From Paulinella micropora (lineage: Eukaryota; Cercozoa; Imbricatea; Euglyphida): DNA of 44,361 nucleotides. Shown in pieces: positions 9,620 to 20,312 of this stretch. Both the position numbers and the translations under genes were made by a program. Every line of letters begins with the position of its first letter. Position 1 is the stretch's first letter. The notes below the pieces were generated by a model. It ran no database searches, was not told where the DNA came from, and saw only the letters and a list, made by a program, of their open reading frames with translations. The stretch covers positions 753,492 through 797,852 of the forward strand of contig BJOX01000150.1 in assembly GCA_009731375.1 (NCBI GenBank), in the 5' to 3' direction.

Positions 9620-10180
9620 GCATTAAGGACCAAGATCCTGCAGTGAAAGCTTGGCGATTAGATTGAGCATTTAGCTATGTATTGATGTGATGTATTTAAA
9701 ATTTGTGTATGCGATGTGGCAGGCTAGTAAGGAGCAGGACTGCAGTGACTCAGAGAGGCTTGACGACTGGGTGAAGCGTTAGCTAAGTATGTGATGTGAT
9801 GTGATGTAGTTTAGTATGTGATGTGAAGTGCTAGGCTAGTGCAGAGCAGGACGGCGCAGTGGGGCTGAGCAACTGCATGGAGCGCTATTTATTTATATAT
9901 GTAATGTATGTGATGTGATGTGCAAGGCTAGTAAGAAGTAGGATCTTGCAATGAAACTGAGCGACTAGATGGAGCGTTAGCTATGTATGTATGTAGTGCA
10001 TGTATGTATGTATATAATGTCTGAATGTGATGTGGCAGGCTACTAAGGAGCAGGACGCCGCAGTGAAGCTAAGTGACTGGATGGAGCATTTAGCTATGCA
10101 TTTATGTGATGTGCCAGGCTTCTAAGGGCCAAGATCCCGCAGTGAATCTGAGCGACTGGATGGAGCGCTGGCACCACGTC
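9620..10180 (+). repeat. Six tandem ~80-120-bp units carrying an exon
   Basis: Units starting near 9625, 9721, 9832, 9924, 10036 and 10116 share aggct(a/t)(g/c)taaggagcaggac..gcagtgaa..gactggatggagcg followed by a spacer rich in atgtgatgtg. The first four have frame damage or odd bases. The last two keep acceptor and open frame. Confidence 0.8.
10118..10177 (+). CDS. Exon (ASKGQDPAVNLSDWMERWHH)
   Basis: Taken from the last of six tandem copies: acceptor gccag (10113-10117), donor CAC|gtcctc (10177/10178), 20 codons, phase 0. The fifth copy (10038 onward, ATKEQDAAVKLSDWMEH) could be used instead, but no donor is seen for it. Confidence 0.5.
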
Positions 10181-10330
10181 CTCCTTCTCTCCCCTCCTCT
10201 TCCTTTTTCTACTGATCTATCTCATCTTTCCTCCTTTGCGCTGGCACCATGTCCTCCTACTCTCCCCTCCTCTTCCTTTTCCTAATTATCTATCTCATCT
10301 ATTCCCCCCCCTCCCCCCCCACTCCCTCCC

Positions 10331-10373
<43 letters not shown>

Positions 10374-10488
10374 CATGAAAAGACCGCGCAGGCGTGGTTG
10401 CAGGATCAAATGTGCATTCAATCTATCCATCTATCCATCCATCCATCCGTCCATGCATCCATTCCACCTTTCTCTAATCTCTCCCTAG

Positions 10489-10551
10489 GCGGAGCATGCG
10501 CGATTGCTGGACGTGACGACTGTGCGCGGTATGGCGGCGCTCGTGCACCTG
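10489..10551 (+). CDS. Exon (AEHARLLDVTTVRGMAALVHL)
   Basis: Acceptor cctag (10484-10488), donor CTG|gtacag (10551/10552). 21 codons, phase 0, which joins the exon ending at 10177 directly. A partial copy of its 3' half and donor follows at 10621-10660 (tgtgcgcggcatggcggcgc). Between them, AWLQDQM at about 10391-10411 may be a further small exon. Confidence 0.5.
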
Positions 10552-10749
10552 GTACAGCAAAATCTGCTAATCTGCTAATACAGCGGACACAGCCATATAC
10601 ATGTACATTTACATACACATGCTGTGCGCGGCATGGCGGCGCTCGTGCACCTGGTACACAGCCTCATGCACAGGCACATGCACATCTACATACACATGTG
10701 CATACAAGGTTACATACGGATATTCATGCACGTATACGTGTGTGCTTAG

Positions 10750-10797
10750 TTTGCAACGCTTGGCAACGCTATTCCCGCCAGATGACCGCGGCCTGAG
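10750..10797 (+). CDS. Exon (LQRLATLFPPDDRGL)
   Basis: Acceptor cttag (10745-10749), donor AG|gtaccc (10797/10798). It needs two leading bases from an upstream exon that I could not identify, and leaves two bases that fit the candidate last exon at 11179. Confidence 0.4.
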
Positions 10798-11178
10798 GTA
10801 CCCCTCTGTGCCTGCACGTCAAACAGCACGTAATATAATATCATTGAATGAATAGATGCGCTTTCATCAGCGACATGTCTAAGCACCGTCTGAGAAAAAA
10901 TGAGTGTGCAAGCGAGCAGTTGTATAGTCTGACACTTTAACGCGTTCGATTCCTAGGCACCTATAGTGATTCATGGATAACGTGACTTGCTTCACTACTA
11001 GCTCAGGACTGAACTGTCTCACTGCTAGTCAGCCTCGATCATGTAGTCGGGCTCGTCAACTACAGGGTAACATGCTACGCGTCTTGGCGAGTCGGCAGTG
11101 GTTTGCAGTCAGAGCAAAGATCGTCTAGCAAAAGGGCGAGCTGAGCGAGAATGCTCGCTTGGTTCTGTGTTCCCTCAG

Positions 11179-11362
11179 TCTTCCAACAGGAGCTGGAATC
11201 AGACCTGTGGTTGGGAATCTGCTAATACAGCGGACTGAGGAGGAATGCCTCGGGGTGAGCCTACTGAACTTTCAGAAGTATCAAGTTATCGATGGTAGAC
11301 ATTCAAGTGACATCACCGTCCAACTTGGGAAGATCGTATTTGATGTAGGATGCACGATGTAG
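11179..11362 (+). CDS. Candidate last exon, ends in TAG
   Basis: After acceptor cctcag (11173-11178) one base completes the codon left at 10797. Then 60 open codons follow, including NLLIQRTEEECLGVSLLNFQ, up to TAG at 11360-11362. A short copy of its middle (tctgctaatacagcggac) also lies at 10571-10588, in keeping with the exon-copy pattern of this gene. No family match. The sequence just after it carries no further exon that I can see. Confidence 0.35.
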
Positions 11363-12236
11363 AATCCTTGAATTCCGGACTACATATCCCGATTTCCTAG
11401 CTCTGTGGTGTGAATACTGCAATAGTACACTCCCGATTTCCTGGGAAATCGGGAGTAATATACGTGTTTATTAATATTTCCATATACAGGCATTACGATT
11501 TGACTTTCTACGTTTTGTGTCGCGTTGTGATAGCATTTATAGGACGTATAGCTCACTCTATCTAATGCGAATATTACGAAGTTATCCAACAGCACTCAGT
11601 ATTGACATTGAACTAAGGGGGAGCGTTGGACAGTCTAACTTCAGGTTGGTATGTTGGGCAGTGAAACTTGTAAGTCTTGACTACCCTCCTGTGAGGAAAT
11701 TACCAACCGGCATTCAAATGAATGCACATACGGCTGTCATTTGATCTCAAAATACTTCCGAGAACAGGGAAGGTACCAAAAGACGCTGAGATGGTCAATT
11801 CCAGTTTATTTAGTACACTTGCTTGACAGACTACTTGTCCCTTGCGAAACAATGCAAATTCTGAGAACTAACGAATAGAATTCAAGTGCTACACGTGTTG
11901 TGTAGCAGTTGGAGTTGTTCAAGTTGGTCTGAGAAAGATCAAGGAAAATATGTTAAGGACTGTATTACCACTTTAACTAACCTATCTGACTTGTTTTACC
12001 ATTTTACTTGGGGTGTTGACTGGAAACCGGAAAACACTGTCCAAGGAAATAAAGTATGACTGGAGAGCGGACAAAGCTGTCAAAGGAATAAAAGTTTCAG
12101 ATATGTGGGAAAAAGGCAATATTCAAGCTTTTTCCAGAAAGCTAGCTGTTAAAGGGAAATAAATTGATTTGTTAACGGCAGTTGAAAACGTAACAACTAC
12201 AAGTTATGACAGTTGATCAATAAACGGAAAAATGAA
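11363..12236. other. No gene seen; one perfect hairpin
   Basis: AT-rich unique DNA between the + strand gene and the left end of the Ty3-like element. The only feature is the hairpin at 11429-11456, which has 13-bp arms and a 2-base loop. Confidence 0.6.
11429..11456. repeat. Perfect 13-bp-arm inverted repeat
   Basis: ACTCCCGATTTCC then TG then GGAAATCGGGAGT. A third copy of cccgatttcc stands at 11388-11397. It could be a hairpin in RNA or a mobile-element end. No coding context. Confidence 0.85.
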
Positions 12237-12338
12237 GTAACGGAACTAAAAATAGAAGTGTAAACTTGAAGTTAAAACTTGAAGAAAGTTTAACACAATA
12301 TTAATGTTTCGGTCCGGTACGGTAGTCATTACGATAAC

Positions 12339-12345
<7 letters not shown>
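12237..12345 (-). repeat. LTR-like direct repeat, left copy
   Basis: About 105 bp (from aactaaaaatagaagtgtaa to cggtacggtagtcatt) is repeated in the same orientation at 21508-21627. It lies about 400 bp beyond the end of the pol remains, as a 3' LTR would for an element on the - strand. A poly-C run and a 10-N gap (12370-12379) cut it short. Full LTR ends are not visible. Confidence 0.55.
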
Positions 12346-12369
<24 letters not shown>

Positions 12370-12754
12370 NNNNNNNNNNTGACCAAATGATGTGTAAATG
12401 AGTATAAAAAGAAAATGAATCAAAGAGATTGCAGATGTAGATCAATGCGCGATATGTGCGTGCGTATATGTATCGACGCATTGTCGGATCAAGATAGTAT
12501 CAACATGCAGAGGCAGGACGGATATAGTGTACCCAATCATACATCATGAAAGGAGCGTAGGGCCAACACTATCACTACGTGTTCAAAGCGGACTAAATAG
12601 CATTGTGTGACCTGCGTTAGCTAATGTCAGTTCAAAGTAAGTGAATATGACTATCGTACAAGCCTATAGAAAATACTAAATTGTTGGGTGGTATATGAAA
12701 TGGGAAAGGAGATAGAGTCCGAAGGGAGTCTAAAAGTAAAAACCACTTGAGAGT

Positions 12755-13150
12755 CTACTTCGATCTTAGTTTGAAAACATGAAAATCGTACTTCTTACCG
12801 TTGTAAGGTTTGCGTAAACGTTTGAGTTGTTCGGGGATGATCGAATCCTTGTTTCTGGAGTTGGTGGCGGGTTTGAACTGAATATCGCGATGAACGACCT
12901 GATCATTTTCACTGTCGAGAGTCATCTTCTTCCAGGAGTTGAGAGGCTTGGTCCATTGGAGATGCGTCGGGCCCTCGGTGACTAAGCCGTCCGGGTGCGT
13001 AATCAGCTCCACGTAAACGGGGCGGTACTGCATATTAGATAGGGAAGTAATGCCGAGCTGGTGAACGCGGAAGTCGTCGCGATCGTCCGTGGGATCTTCA
13101 TTCATGATCATCCCTAACTTGAGCAAGCCATCGTCGATGAAGGCTATCAC
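12755..13150 (-). pseudogene. C-terminal extension of the Ty3-like polyprotein
   Basis: A 131-residue open frame after the GPY/F-like region, in another frame from it. It has many charged residues (ends KKYDFHVFKLRSK) and no recognised motif; it is not a clear chromodomain. It could be the natural end of Pol read after a frameshift, since it lies directly downstream and overlaps the integrase C-terminal frame by a few bases. Confidence 0.45.
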
Positions 13151-13237
13151 CTCACCAACAACAAAGTCATTCTGGTCGTCATTGTGTGTCTGATCCTGGA
13201 CCGGGTCGATGGCCTGAGCCAGATCGGTTGGGGCCGT

Positions 13238-14057
13238 CTAGGGGCTGATGTGTGCAATGTCAATTTTGCGGAGGACTTTTTTGGTGTGCTCGTGCCGGAG
13301 GCGAAAGGTGTTATTGAACGGCTTGTCCAATATGATGTACGGGCCGTCGTGTTGAAGGACAGAGGCGGGAATACCTTTGGTTGATTGCTTCGGGCGATAG
13401 ACGGTGACACGGTCACCCACCTTCCAATCGGGTAGTTTGCGTCGCCGTTGCTTGTTCTTCTGCTCATTGGCGGCCTTGCGCGTGAAGGAGGCGTATTCCT
13501 TGACATACGCCGTGACAGCAATCCGAGCTAAGCGGAGAGTGTCGAGTTGGTCCGATGTCTGGACGGTCGTCGAGCCAGACTTAGTCATTGCGGCGGTTGA
13601 TCGAGCCGCGCGTTCAGCGATGACGTCGGGAGAATCGAAGATATCGATAGATGTACGTGGCTGGCGAGCCATCATACCTTCAAAAGCGGATACGCCGGTG
13701 GCGGTAGAGACGTAAGTGTTCTGCGAGAACGACAGAGCTGGCATGGCTTTGGGCCAAGTTCTTGTCTTTGTCTGCGAGTGCCTGGATAGCGCGGCGGAGG
13801 CTTTGATGCCTGCGTTCTACCATGCCTGACTGATGGTGAGAGTATGGCGCGGTGGTGAGCCATTCGATTCCAGCCATGCTGCAGAAGGCCTTGGCAAGAT
13901 TGCCACGGAAAGATCCATGATCGTCAGACAGGATGGCCTCCGGAAAACCGAAAAGGCAAACGCATCGAGCGAGAATGGTCTCAACAGTCTCCTCAGCAGT
14001 GGTGGAAACGACTGGAATAAACAATAGGTAACCTGCGAACAAATCGACTATAGTTAA
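13238..14057 (-). pseudogene. Ty3-like integrase, catalytic core part and GPY/F-like C-terminus
   Basis: The stretch from 14057 reads LTIVDLFAGYLLFIPVVS, then SDDHGSF with the second catalytic Asp, and MVERRHQSLRRA with the catalytic Glu (about 13810). After a frame change near 13740, a second frame (13744-13238) ends in a GPY/F-like module: DWKVGDRVTVYRPK, then HDGPYIILDKPFNNTFRLR. This region inserts the DNA copy into the host genome. The frame break inside it makes the enzyme non-functional. Confidence 0.8.
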
Positions 14058-14425
14058 CTAGTACTGTTCCAGTACGCCATCTATGCCTACATGAACATGA
14101 TCTATACCTATAGCTTGACCTGGATGACTCCAGACTAACGAGTTATAGCGGCCATGATTAAGTGTGAGGCGGGCGTGTGATAGTTGACAAAAGTGGCAAT
14201 CTTTGAGGATAGCCGCAATGTCGGCGTGCATCTTGTCTTTGCCATCGGGTCCGAACCATATGTATCGCTGATGGATGTATGGGGCAAGGGTGGGGACCTT
14301 TGCGTGATTCTGGATCAAGTGAGCATGGGAGACAAGCTTGCGTATGAGGGGATTCGGAATATATATACGGCAGGAGCGGTCGGGCATGATATGTACCGCT
14401 AGCCCTCCCTTGAAAAAGAGAAGAG
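14058..14425 (-). pseudogene. Ty3-like integrase, zinc-binding N-terminus
   Basis: Reads FKGGLAVHIMPDRSC, then an H-H-C-C module (HAHLIQNHAKV ... CHFCQ) and IGIDHVHVG with the first catalytic Asp. It ends at an in-frame TAG (14058-14060), after which the core continues in the same frame. It is joined to RNase H upstream only by a frame change near 14400-14420. Confidence 0.8.
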
Positions 14426-15196
14426 TATTACCCTGGCCGATAGATGTAGATCCGTCCCAAAGCGGTTGTAAAGGGGGTCTTCTTTCTGCGCTGACTGGAT
14501 ATCCGCGCGCGTGACGCGCGGGGCATGTGATGTAGCATACATATTAAGCACAGCATGGCGATCCAATCCAAAGTTATGAACAAGCCACACAAGGTTGTCC
14601 TCAAGAAAGACGATCTTGTGGCATGCTAATACTGTCTCACGAGAGATGGTTTCACTGTCGGGTATGAGGTGTACCATGTCTTGAGGAATAAGTACAGCAA
14701 AAGGCTTGTTGAGAGCAAAAGGTTGACGGGCTACTTCCGGAGCACGCTCCGCGGGCGGGATGACTATGGCATAGTCCCATGGGGCCTGCAAGGTCTTGAT
14801 CGTTGGTGCACCGCGCAAAATCCGACAGTCGTGCTTCTTAAAGCGCGCGTCTAATTGCGGATGACTACCGTCAATCGCGAGCCAAAAGGAGCGTCCACTG
14901 GACTGTAACATAGTTGCCGGGATAGTGTCCAGTAGCTGATTCGTCGCTTCGACTTCCCCGAGGAGAGTGGGTTGGCCGGGCGATATACAAGGAACACGAG
15001 AGAGGGCATCAGGAAGGAGATTCTGTTTACCCTGAATGTATTCCACCTTGAAGCGGATAGTTTGAAGGTGGTCTAGGACCCATCCGACAACCATCGGGCT
15101 TCTGGCGTGGTATAGCCATATGAGCGGGCGATGATCCGTGACGATAGTCAGCGGATGATCACTAGCATCAATATAGTAACGGGATTGCTGAACTCC
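14399..15196 (-). pseudogene. Ty3-like RNase H, second part, and connection to integrase
   Basis: In frame with the RT ORF after one TAG at 15197-15199. Contains DHPLTIVTDHRPLIWL and then VEYIQGKQNLLPDALSR, the classical end of Ty3/gypsy RNase H, where ADxLSR is conserved. The rest of the frame is a connection region without known motif. Ends at TAG 14399-14401. Confidence 0.82.
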
Positions 15197-16705
15197 CTAA
15201 ATTATACCGTAAGCTTCCCGAACATACGTGACCCACCGAGATGGAGTATCCGTGAATTTAAGCGAGAAATAAGAAATGACGGGTGCAGATTTCTCAGGGC
15301 CCGAATGTAGAGCTCCACCGATGCCAACGATGCTTGCGTCTGTTCGAAGGTAGAGTTGTTGCGTCTTGTTGTACTTGGCGAGGATCGGTAGCGTTGTCAG
15401 GACACGCTTGAGCTTTGCGAAGCATTTCTTCTCTTTTTCACGGAAAAAGTTGGGTCCCGTAGGGCGGGCGTTCGTAGCCTTGAGTAGATCGGAGAGTGGC
15501 GCCACCAAGCGAGAGTAGTTAGGAACATGCGCCTGAATAAAGTTGGTCATACCGAGTATAGATCGGACCTCGGTGATGTTCTGCGGTTCAGAGATCTTCA
15601 GGATCGCGTCAATCTTGCTTGTGCCGGCGGCGACGCCTTTCTTGCTGCAGACTTTGCCGAGCACTGGAAGTGAGTTGTAGCCAATGCGTAGCTTGTCCGC
15701 GGCAAAGTAACAGCCGGCTGCCTCCGCAGCCTCCATGAGCTTCTCCAGCTGGTCCATGTGGACGTCGAAGTCGTCGTGGGTCAGATGCACGTCGTCGATG
15801 TATGCTGCGGCCGTCTGACCCCAAAAAGGGAGGCCAAAAGACTTGTCGACTGCGCGTTGAAAGTCACCAGGGGCGCGGTGGATACCCTGCGTCATATAGT
15901 TGGGGACTAGAAGTCCACGAGGAGTCCATACGGCGAGGATGTCGCTGCTACCGTCTGTAGGGTCGATCTTCAGGTGCGAAAAACCATCAACCATGTCCAA
16001 CGCGGAGAGATAGTTGTATCCCGCGAAGAGCTCACGGTGATGATCGGGGTTAGGAAGGCCGGGGACCGGAAGGATGAGCCGGTCGTTAACCGCGCGGTAG
16101 TCGAATACCATGCGGATGCCTTTGAAATGATCCTGCAAGAGGGAGTTGAACTTGCCTACAGGGCACGGTCTAGTAGCCCACTCACAATTAGGAGATGCAA
16201 AACTATAGCTGCCAGTAGCAAGCATATCGTCTGCCCACTGGGTCAGGAACTCTCTGACAGCAGGCGTCCATCTAAGGCAGGGAACCCAAACAGGCTGTGC
16301 GCCTGCACGTAGCTTCAAAGAGATAAAGGTATGCGTAAAACAGCCAGCCTTTTCATGGAATCGGTCGCCGTAACGCTCTAGAAAATCTTTCGCTCTTTTC
16401 TTCTGAGGGGGAGTGAGGTTGGAGCTAATAGTATCCGGGCCGAACTTGGGTTTAGGTGGTTCGGCCTTCTTTTCCTTCTGTTCGTCTAGGTATTGTCGGC
16501 ATAATCGCTCTGAAAGCATCAAAACGGGGTCTGGGAATAGGCCTGTGATGTCATCTGGTGTGACGAGTAAAATACCTGGGTCAGAAGTCATGTTCATAGA
16601 GAGCCAGTCTAGACCGCTAATCGGGGGATGTTCCCTGTCATGCGGTAACATTAGCTGGGCCACAATATGGGGTTTGATAGGATTTGGATACGGCTCCGTG
16701 GGTTG
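15197..16705 (-). pseudogene. Ty3-like reverse transcriptase with end of protease and start of RNase H
   Basis: The 488-residue frame starts just after a TGA at 16706 and reads through without a break. Near the start, ISGLDWLS resembles the end of a retropepsin (G-DWL). RT motifs in order: VFDYRAVNDRL; LSALDMVDGFSHLKID (motif A, D of ALD); GDFQRAVDKSF; AAYIDDVHLT (motif C, catalytic DD); VLGKVCSKKGV; then the linker ILGMTNFIQAHVPNYSRLV. RNase H begins with YLRTDASIVGIGGAL (catalytic Asp). This is the best preserved part. Functions: copying element RNA into DNA and degrading the RNA strand. Broken at 15197 by TAG. Confidence 0.9.
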
Positions 16706-17131
16706 TCACTGCGTCCTGCACGTCTCCGGCTCATGTTGAGGTGAGTGTGGTCGGAAGCGCAGCTGTCCCAGAGAAGGGGGCGATTGACATTGTGACACAG
16801 CCAATGTTCGAAGCATAAGCATCGAGTGGGATGGTACACGTTTCGTGTTCTGTTGCCGGAGATGAGTTGCGCGTGGTGCATACACATTGCTGCGCGTTTC
16901 CGGAACTAGGTTCTGGGGTCGGCTGTAAGCCGGTCGGGGCAGGCTAGGCTCGCTCCGCACGCGTCTCGGACCGCGCCTTGGTAGTGTGCTTTGGGGTGCA
17001 TTTCTCCGAGCCGGAATACCAGTAGTCCATCTCTGGACCAGGTTTTTCCAGCCATGGATCATGGCCTGTCGCATACGCTGCTGTTGTGCTTGGTGTTGAG
17101 AGCGTATGGGCTTGCGTTCACCTTGTGACAC
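16651..17131 (-). pseudogene. Gag end / protease region, frame-damaged
   Basis: The frame at 17131-16706 is Arg/Gln/Pro-rich. A second frame at 16887-16651 contains WDSCASDHTHL, perhaps a degenerate retropepsin D-S/T-G-A site, about 40 codons before the protease end in the next ORF. The reading is tentative because the two frames compete. Confidence 0.4.
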
Positions 17132-17165
17132 AGTCCGAAGGTACCGTCTACCTTGGCGTCATAGG

Positions 17166-18749
17166 CTACTTCATGATAGTGCCACGTGCGTACCTTATGG
17201 GCTTTGCCGCGGCTGCCTCGTTTACTCCGCTCCTTGTTCTTATTCTTATCCTCCGTCTTCTCCTGCTTATCTGTCGTCCGGCTACCCGATGTTGCGCTCG
17301 GGGCAGGATTAGAGCTGGAGGACGAAGATGAAGAAGAAGATGAGGAAGAGGAGGATGAGAAGCCATCTTTGTAATCGTCGTCGTGACTGCGTCGTCGTCG
17401 TCGGTCGGGCTGGCAGCTGGTCTTGGGCTTTTTGAATTTCCGGCGTATCGTCTTGCTGGAACGATCTCTGCCGGTATCCGCGTCTCGTCGGCGGGCGGAG
17501 AGTCTTTTCTTTCATCCTTGCCGCTACGTCCTTGACGTTCGTATTCCTCTAGCTCTTCCTCTTCCTCATCTCGCGCTCTACTATATTCCAATCGCCGCTG
17601 TGATCTCGAACCAGCGGATGAGAGGCCGCGTGGATTCGAGCGGGATGAAATGCGCGGAGAAAAAGAGATGCGGTCAGACGGAGACCCTTCCTCCAGCTGC
17701 TTCCGGGTGGCGCGTGAGGAAGGGGATCTGAAATCCCCAGAGGCGTCGCGTCGGCCGAAGAGATCTAGGACCTGTGGTTGTAAATCGTATAGCATGCGCT
17801 CCTTCCACGGCTGACACCGCGGAAGGAAGTGTGTGAGGACCCTGTGAGGGTGCTGAAGACGATGCTGACGATGATGACGATGATGACGATGATGAAAAGT
17901 ATGTCGTCGGTGGTGATGGTGGCAAGTATGTCGATGGTGCCTGCGATAACGATGTGGGGGCAGCCGGTGAAAAGGGCGAAGGGTGGGATCCTGCCGAGCT
18001 CTGAGTTTCCATCGTAAGCCCGAATTCTTGGAGAGCGTGATGACTGTATAGGACGTCTCCGGCCTTCCAGTCACCGGAGCGGGGGTAAGTTGTTCGTTCG
18101 TGGAAAACATCTCCGTGTCTTGGGGAAGGATGATGTTGTGGAGCATCGCAAACTCAAGACGGCAATGTGTGTTCCAGGAAGAGACTGACTCCCAACCAAG
18201 ATCAAGGGGGACTAGCGGAAGGTTTAGATAGGCCGCTATATCACGTGAATCCCGGAGGTCTACCCGAGTGCCAAGATAGGTCGAGGCGAGATCGAGGCGC
18301 ACGATGTTTGGTATCGTTTCCTTGATATCCATCTCGTCCTGTATGGATGGGACACCATAGGGGTAGCCTTTGGCCCGCAGTGCCCTCGAATACGGATTCA
18401 AGATGTCTGCAAGACAAGGTGAATACGTGCTTGGGTGCACTACGACCTGGGTTTCCTCGTAAGCCGGCGTGTTGAGCATATGCTGCAGTGCCCGCACCTC
18501 TGTCTGCACCTGTATGAAAAAGGGGACATTGGCTATGGCTGTACAGTACCACTTCTGGTCGTGTGCCGAAGAAGGCAGATTCCGAAGAAGATAGTCCTGT
18601 ACCGGAGCTAAAGTGTTTATACCCCTGGTCCATCGCGCTTCCATAAATAAGGAAGGTTGATTTAACAGGTTCAGCTTTTGCTCCAGTATTTCTCTGTCCG
18701 GGCTATCCGTGAAGAGGCGCGCGAGCATGCCTGGATTGGGACATACATC
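17166..18749 (-). pseudogene. Unrecognised retroelement ORF with Arg/Ser/His-rich tail
   Basis: A 520-residue frame. Its first ~250 residues are of mixed composition, e.g. FFIQVQTEVRALQHML and IPNIVRLDLASTYLGTRVD. Then follow a His-rich block, from repeats of cac/cat near 17850-17950, and a long Arg/Ser/Glu-rich part as in nucleic-acid-binding Gag tails. It continues in frame across a TAG (18750) from the upstream piece. No known domain is recognised. Confidence 0.5.
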
Positions 18750-20312
18750 CTACTGGTCTGTCGGGAGGATGGGATGATATTTGTCCGTATAACAAATTGT
18801 CATGTCCATGCTTGCGAAATAGTTCGCCGGCAGATCCGCGAAAAAGGAGAAAGTCGGGCGTGAAAATCCGATAGACCGCTTGATATCATGTGGGTGCGTG
18901 CAGTACCTTATGGCAGAATTCGACGGCAATCGAAAAAGATAGTAGAGACATGCAAACCACTGCCATAAGTGCTCGAAGGCAAAATGGTATCGTACGAGAA
19001 TAGGGCAGCCGAGATAGTCTTCATCATGCCGTCCTATGCTCCCCCTTGATCGTACCGGTTCCACCGATACAGTATGGGACCATGGAAATGGGACTACGTG
19101 GTTCATAATCTGCTGAGACACACTCTGTCCCCCATGTCTCGGGTAGAGTCCTGATAGGTGGTCCATGAAACCATATGGCCGTTCGTGCGAATATGATATG
19201 TAATGCCTGAAAAGCAGGGTATCGGATATCGGGTCTTCCTGGTCCAACCCAAAAGCCAGAATTGAGGCCAATTGAGCTCTGGATCGTCCCCAAACCGGCG
19301 GATGGTGAAACATCGTCAGTGGGGTCCGATTCATAACCATGGCCGGCAATACCAACTTGAGAGGGAGACCGTTCAGTAACCTACTGATATCTCCTGTCGG
19401 AATGCATCGTTTTCGTTCCTTGCTTGCAAGGACCAGCCCCCATACAAACCAACCCCCAGGATGATTGGATGTGCATCGAGAAACGCACCGAAGTAGATGC
19501 GCATCACGATCGCTTTGTCAAAAACCCTGCGGTAACTCACCGCTGCAACATCCAGTACGTCGAAACGAACCGTACCCCTCGGGCTGGGAAAGGCCCGGAT
19601 CACGCTCCTGATGGCAGGCGTTCATGGCTTTTATAGTGACACCTACAAAGGCCTGAACGACTTGACAGTCAATGTAACCTGGGCCAATATAAGGCGCGAT
19701 ATATCCCTTGTTGTCCAGGAATATTCGGTCTCTTTGGTTGACTTGTGCCATGATTTCCGGCAACTGGCGTGGGGATATCCGAGCCTTAGCCTGTTGGACT
19801 CTAGGGGCTACGTATGCTACTGATCTAATCAGCTGGCTCGAGTATAAGCGTGTGGCTACGTAACTATGTTGGTGCATGTCCTCATATTATCTTGTCAATT
19901 GACGGAGCTGTGAGAAGCACCGATCTAGATGTATGTGGCCGCCATGAAGCGGGATTTCATACCCACCGTCCTCGCGGATCTCGAGTCGGTTTCGCACTAT
20001 TGTAATATTGCCTGGATCGTCAAAAGACGGGTCCTCGTAGATCCCATGGACCCGGATGAGGTAAGGCAGGTAATAGTAGCAACGATGGTTGCATTTAATG
20101 TGCTGACCGAATTGGACGAGATCTTCCCAATAGGGGCAGAGGCGGACAATTGGGTTTTGAATAATGAACAGTGACTTCCTGTCATTATAAACGTCCTTCA
20201 AAACCGCCCCTCCTATTTGCGGGACAGCTGGTATGCTCTTGCCCTCACGGTGCATATCTCTCTCGAACTCGACATGTGTGCGGGTAACCATGCGTGGTCC
20301 TGCTGGGTGCAT
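18750..20312 (-). pseudogene. Broken unrecognised coding stretch between gag start and pol
   Basis: Pieces at 20312-19887, 19877-19518 and 19355-18750 share one frame, interrupted by TAA (19887), TGA (19518) and TAG (18750). Another frame (19603-19373) fills part of the gap. Fragments such as GGYEIPLHGGHIHLDRCFSQ and MIRAFPSPRGTVRFDVLDV look coding, but I cannot assign them. Gag of Ty3 elements is usually shorter, so this element seems to carry about 2-3 kb of extra coding DNA. Confidence 0.45.

Noticed and set aside
14058-15199. In-frame TAG codons in the Ty3-like pol (15197, 14058) as sign of TAG reassignment or read-through
   Set aside because: TAA (19887) and TGA (16706, 19518) also break frames of the same element, and frameshifts are present. 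Ordinary decay explains it, and AIP1 gives no internal TAG.
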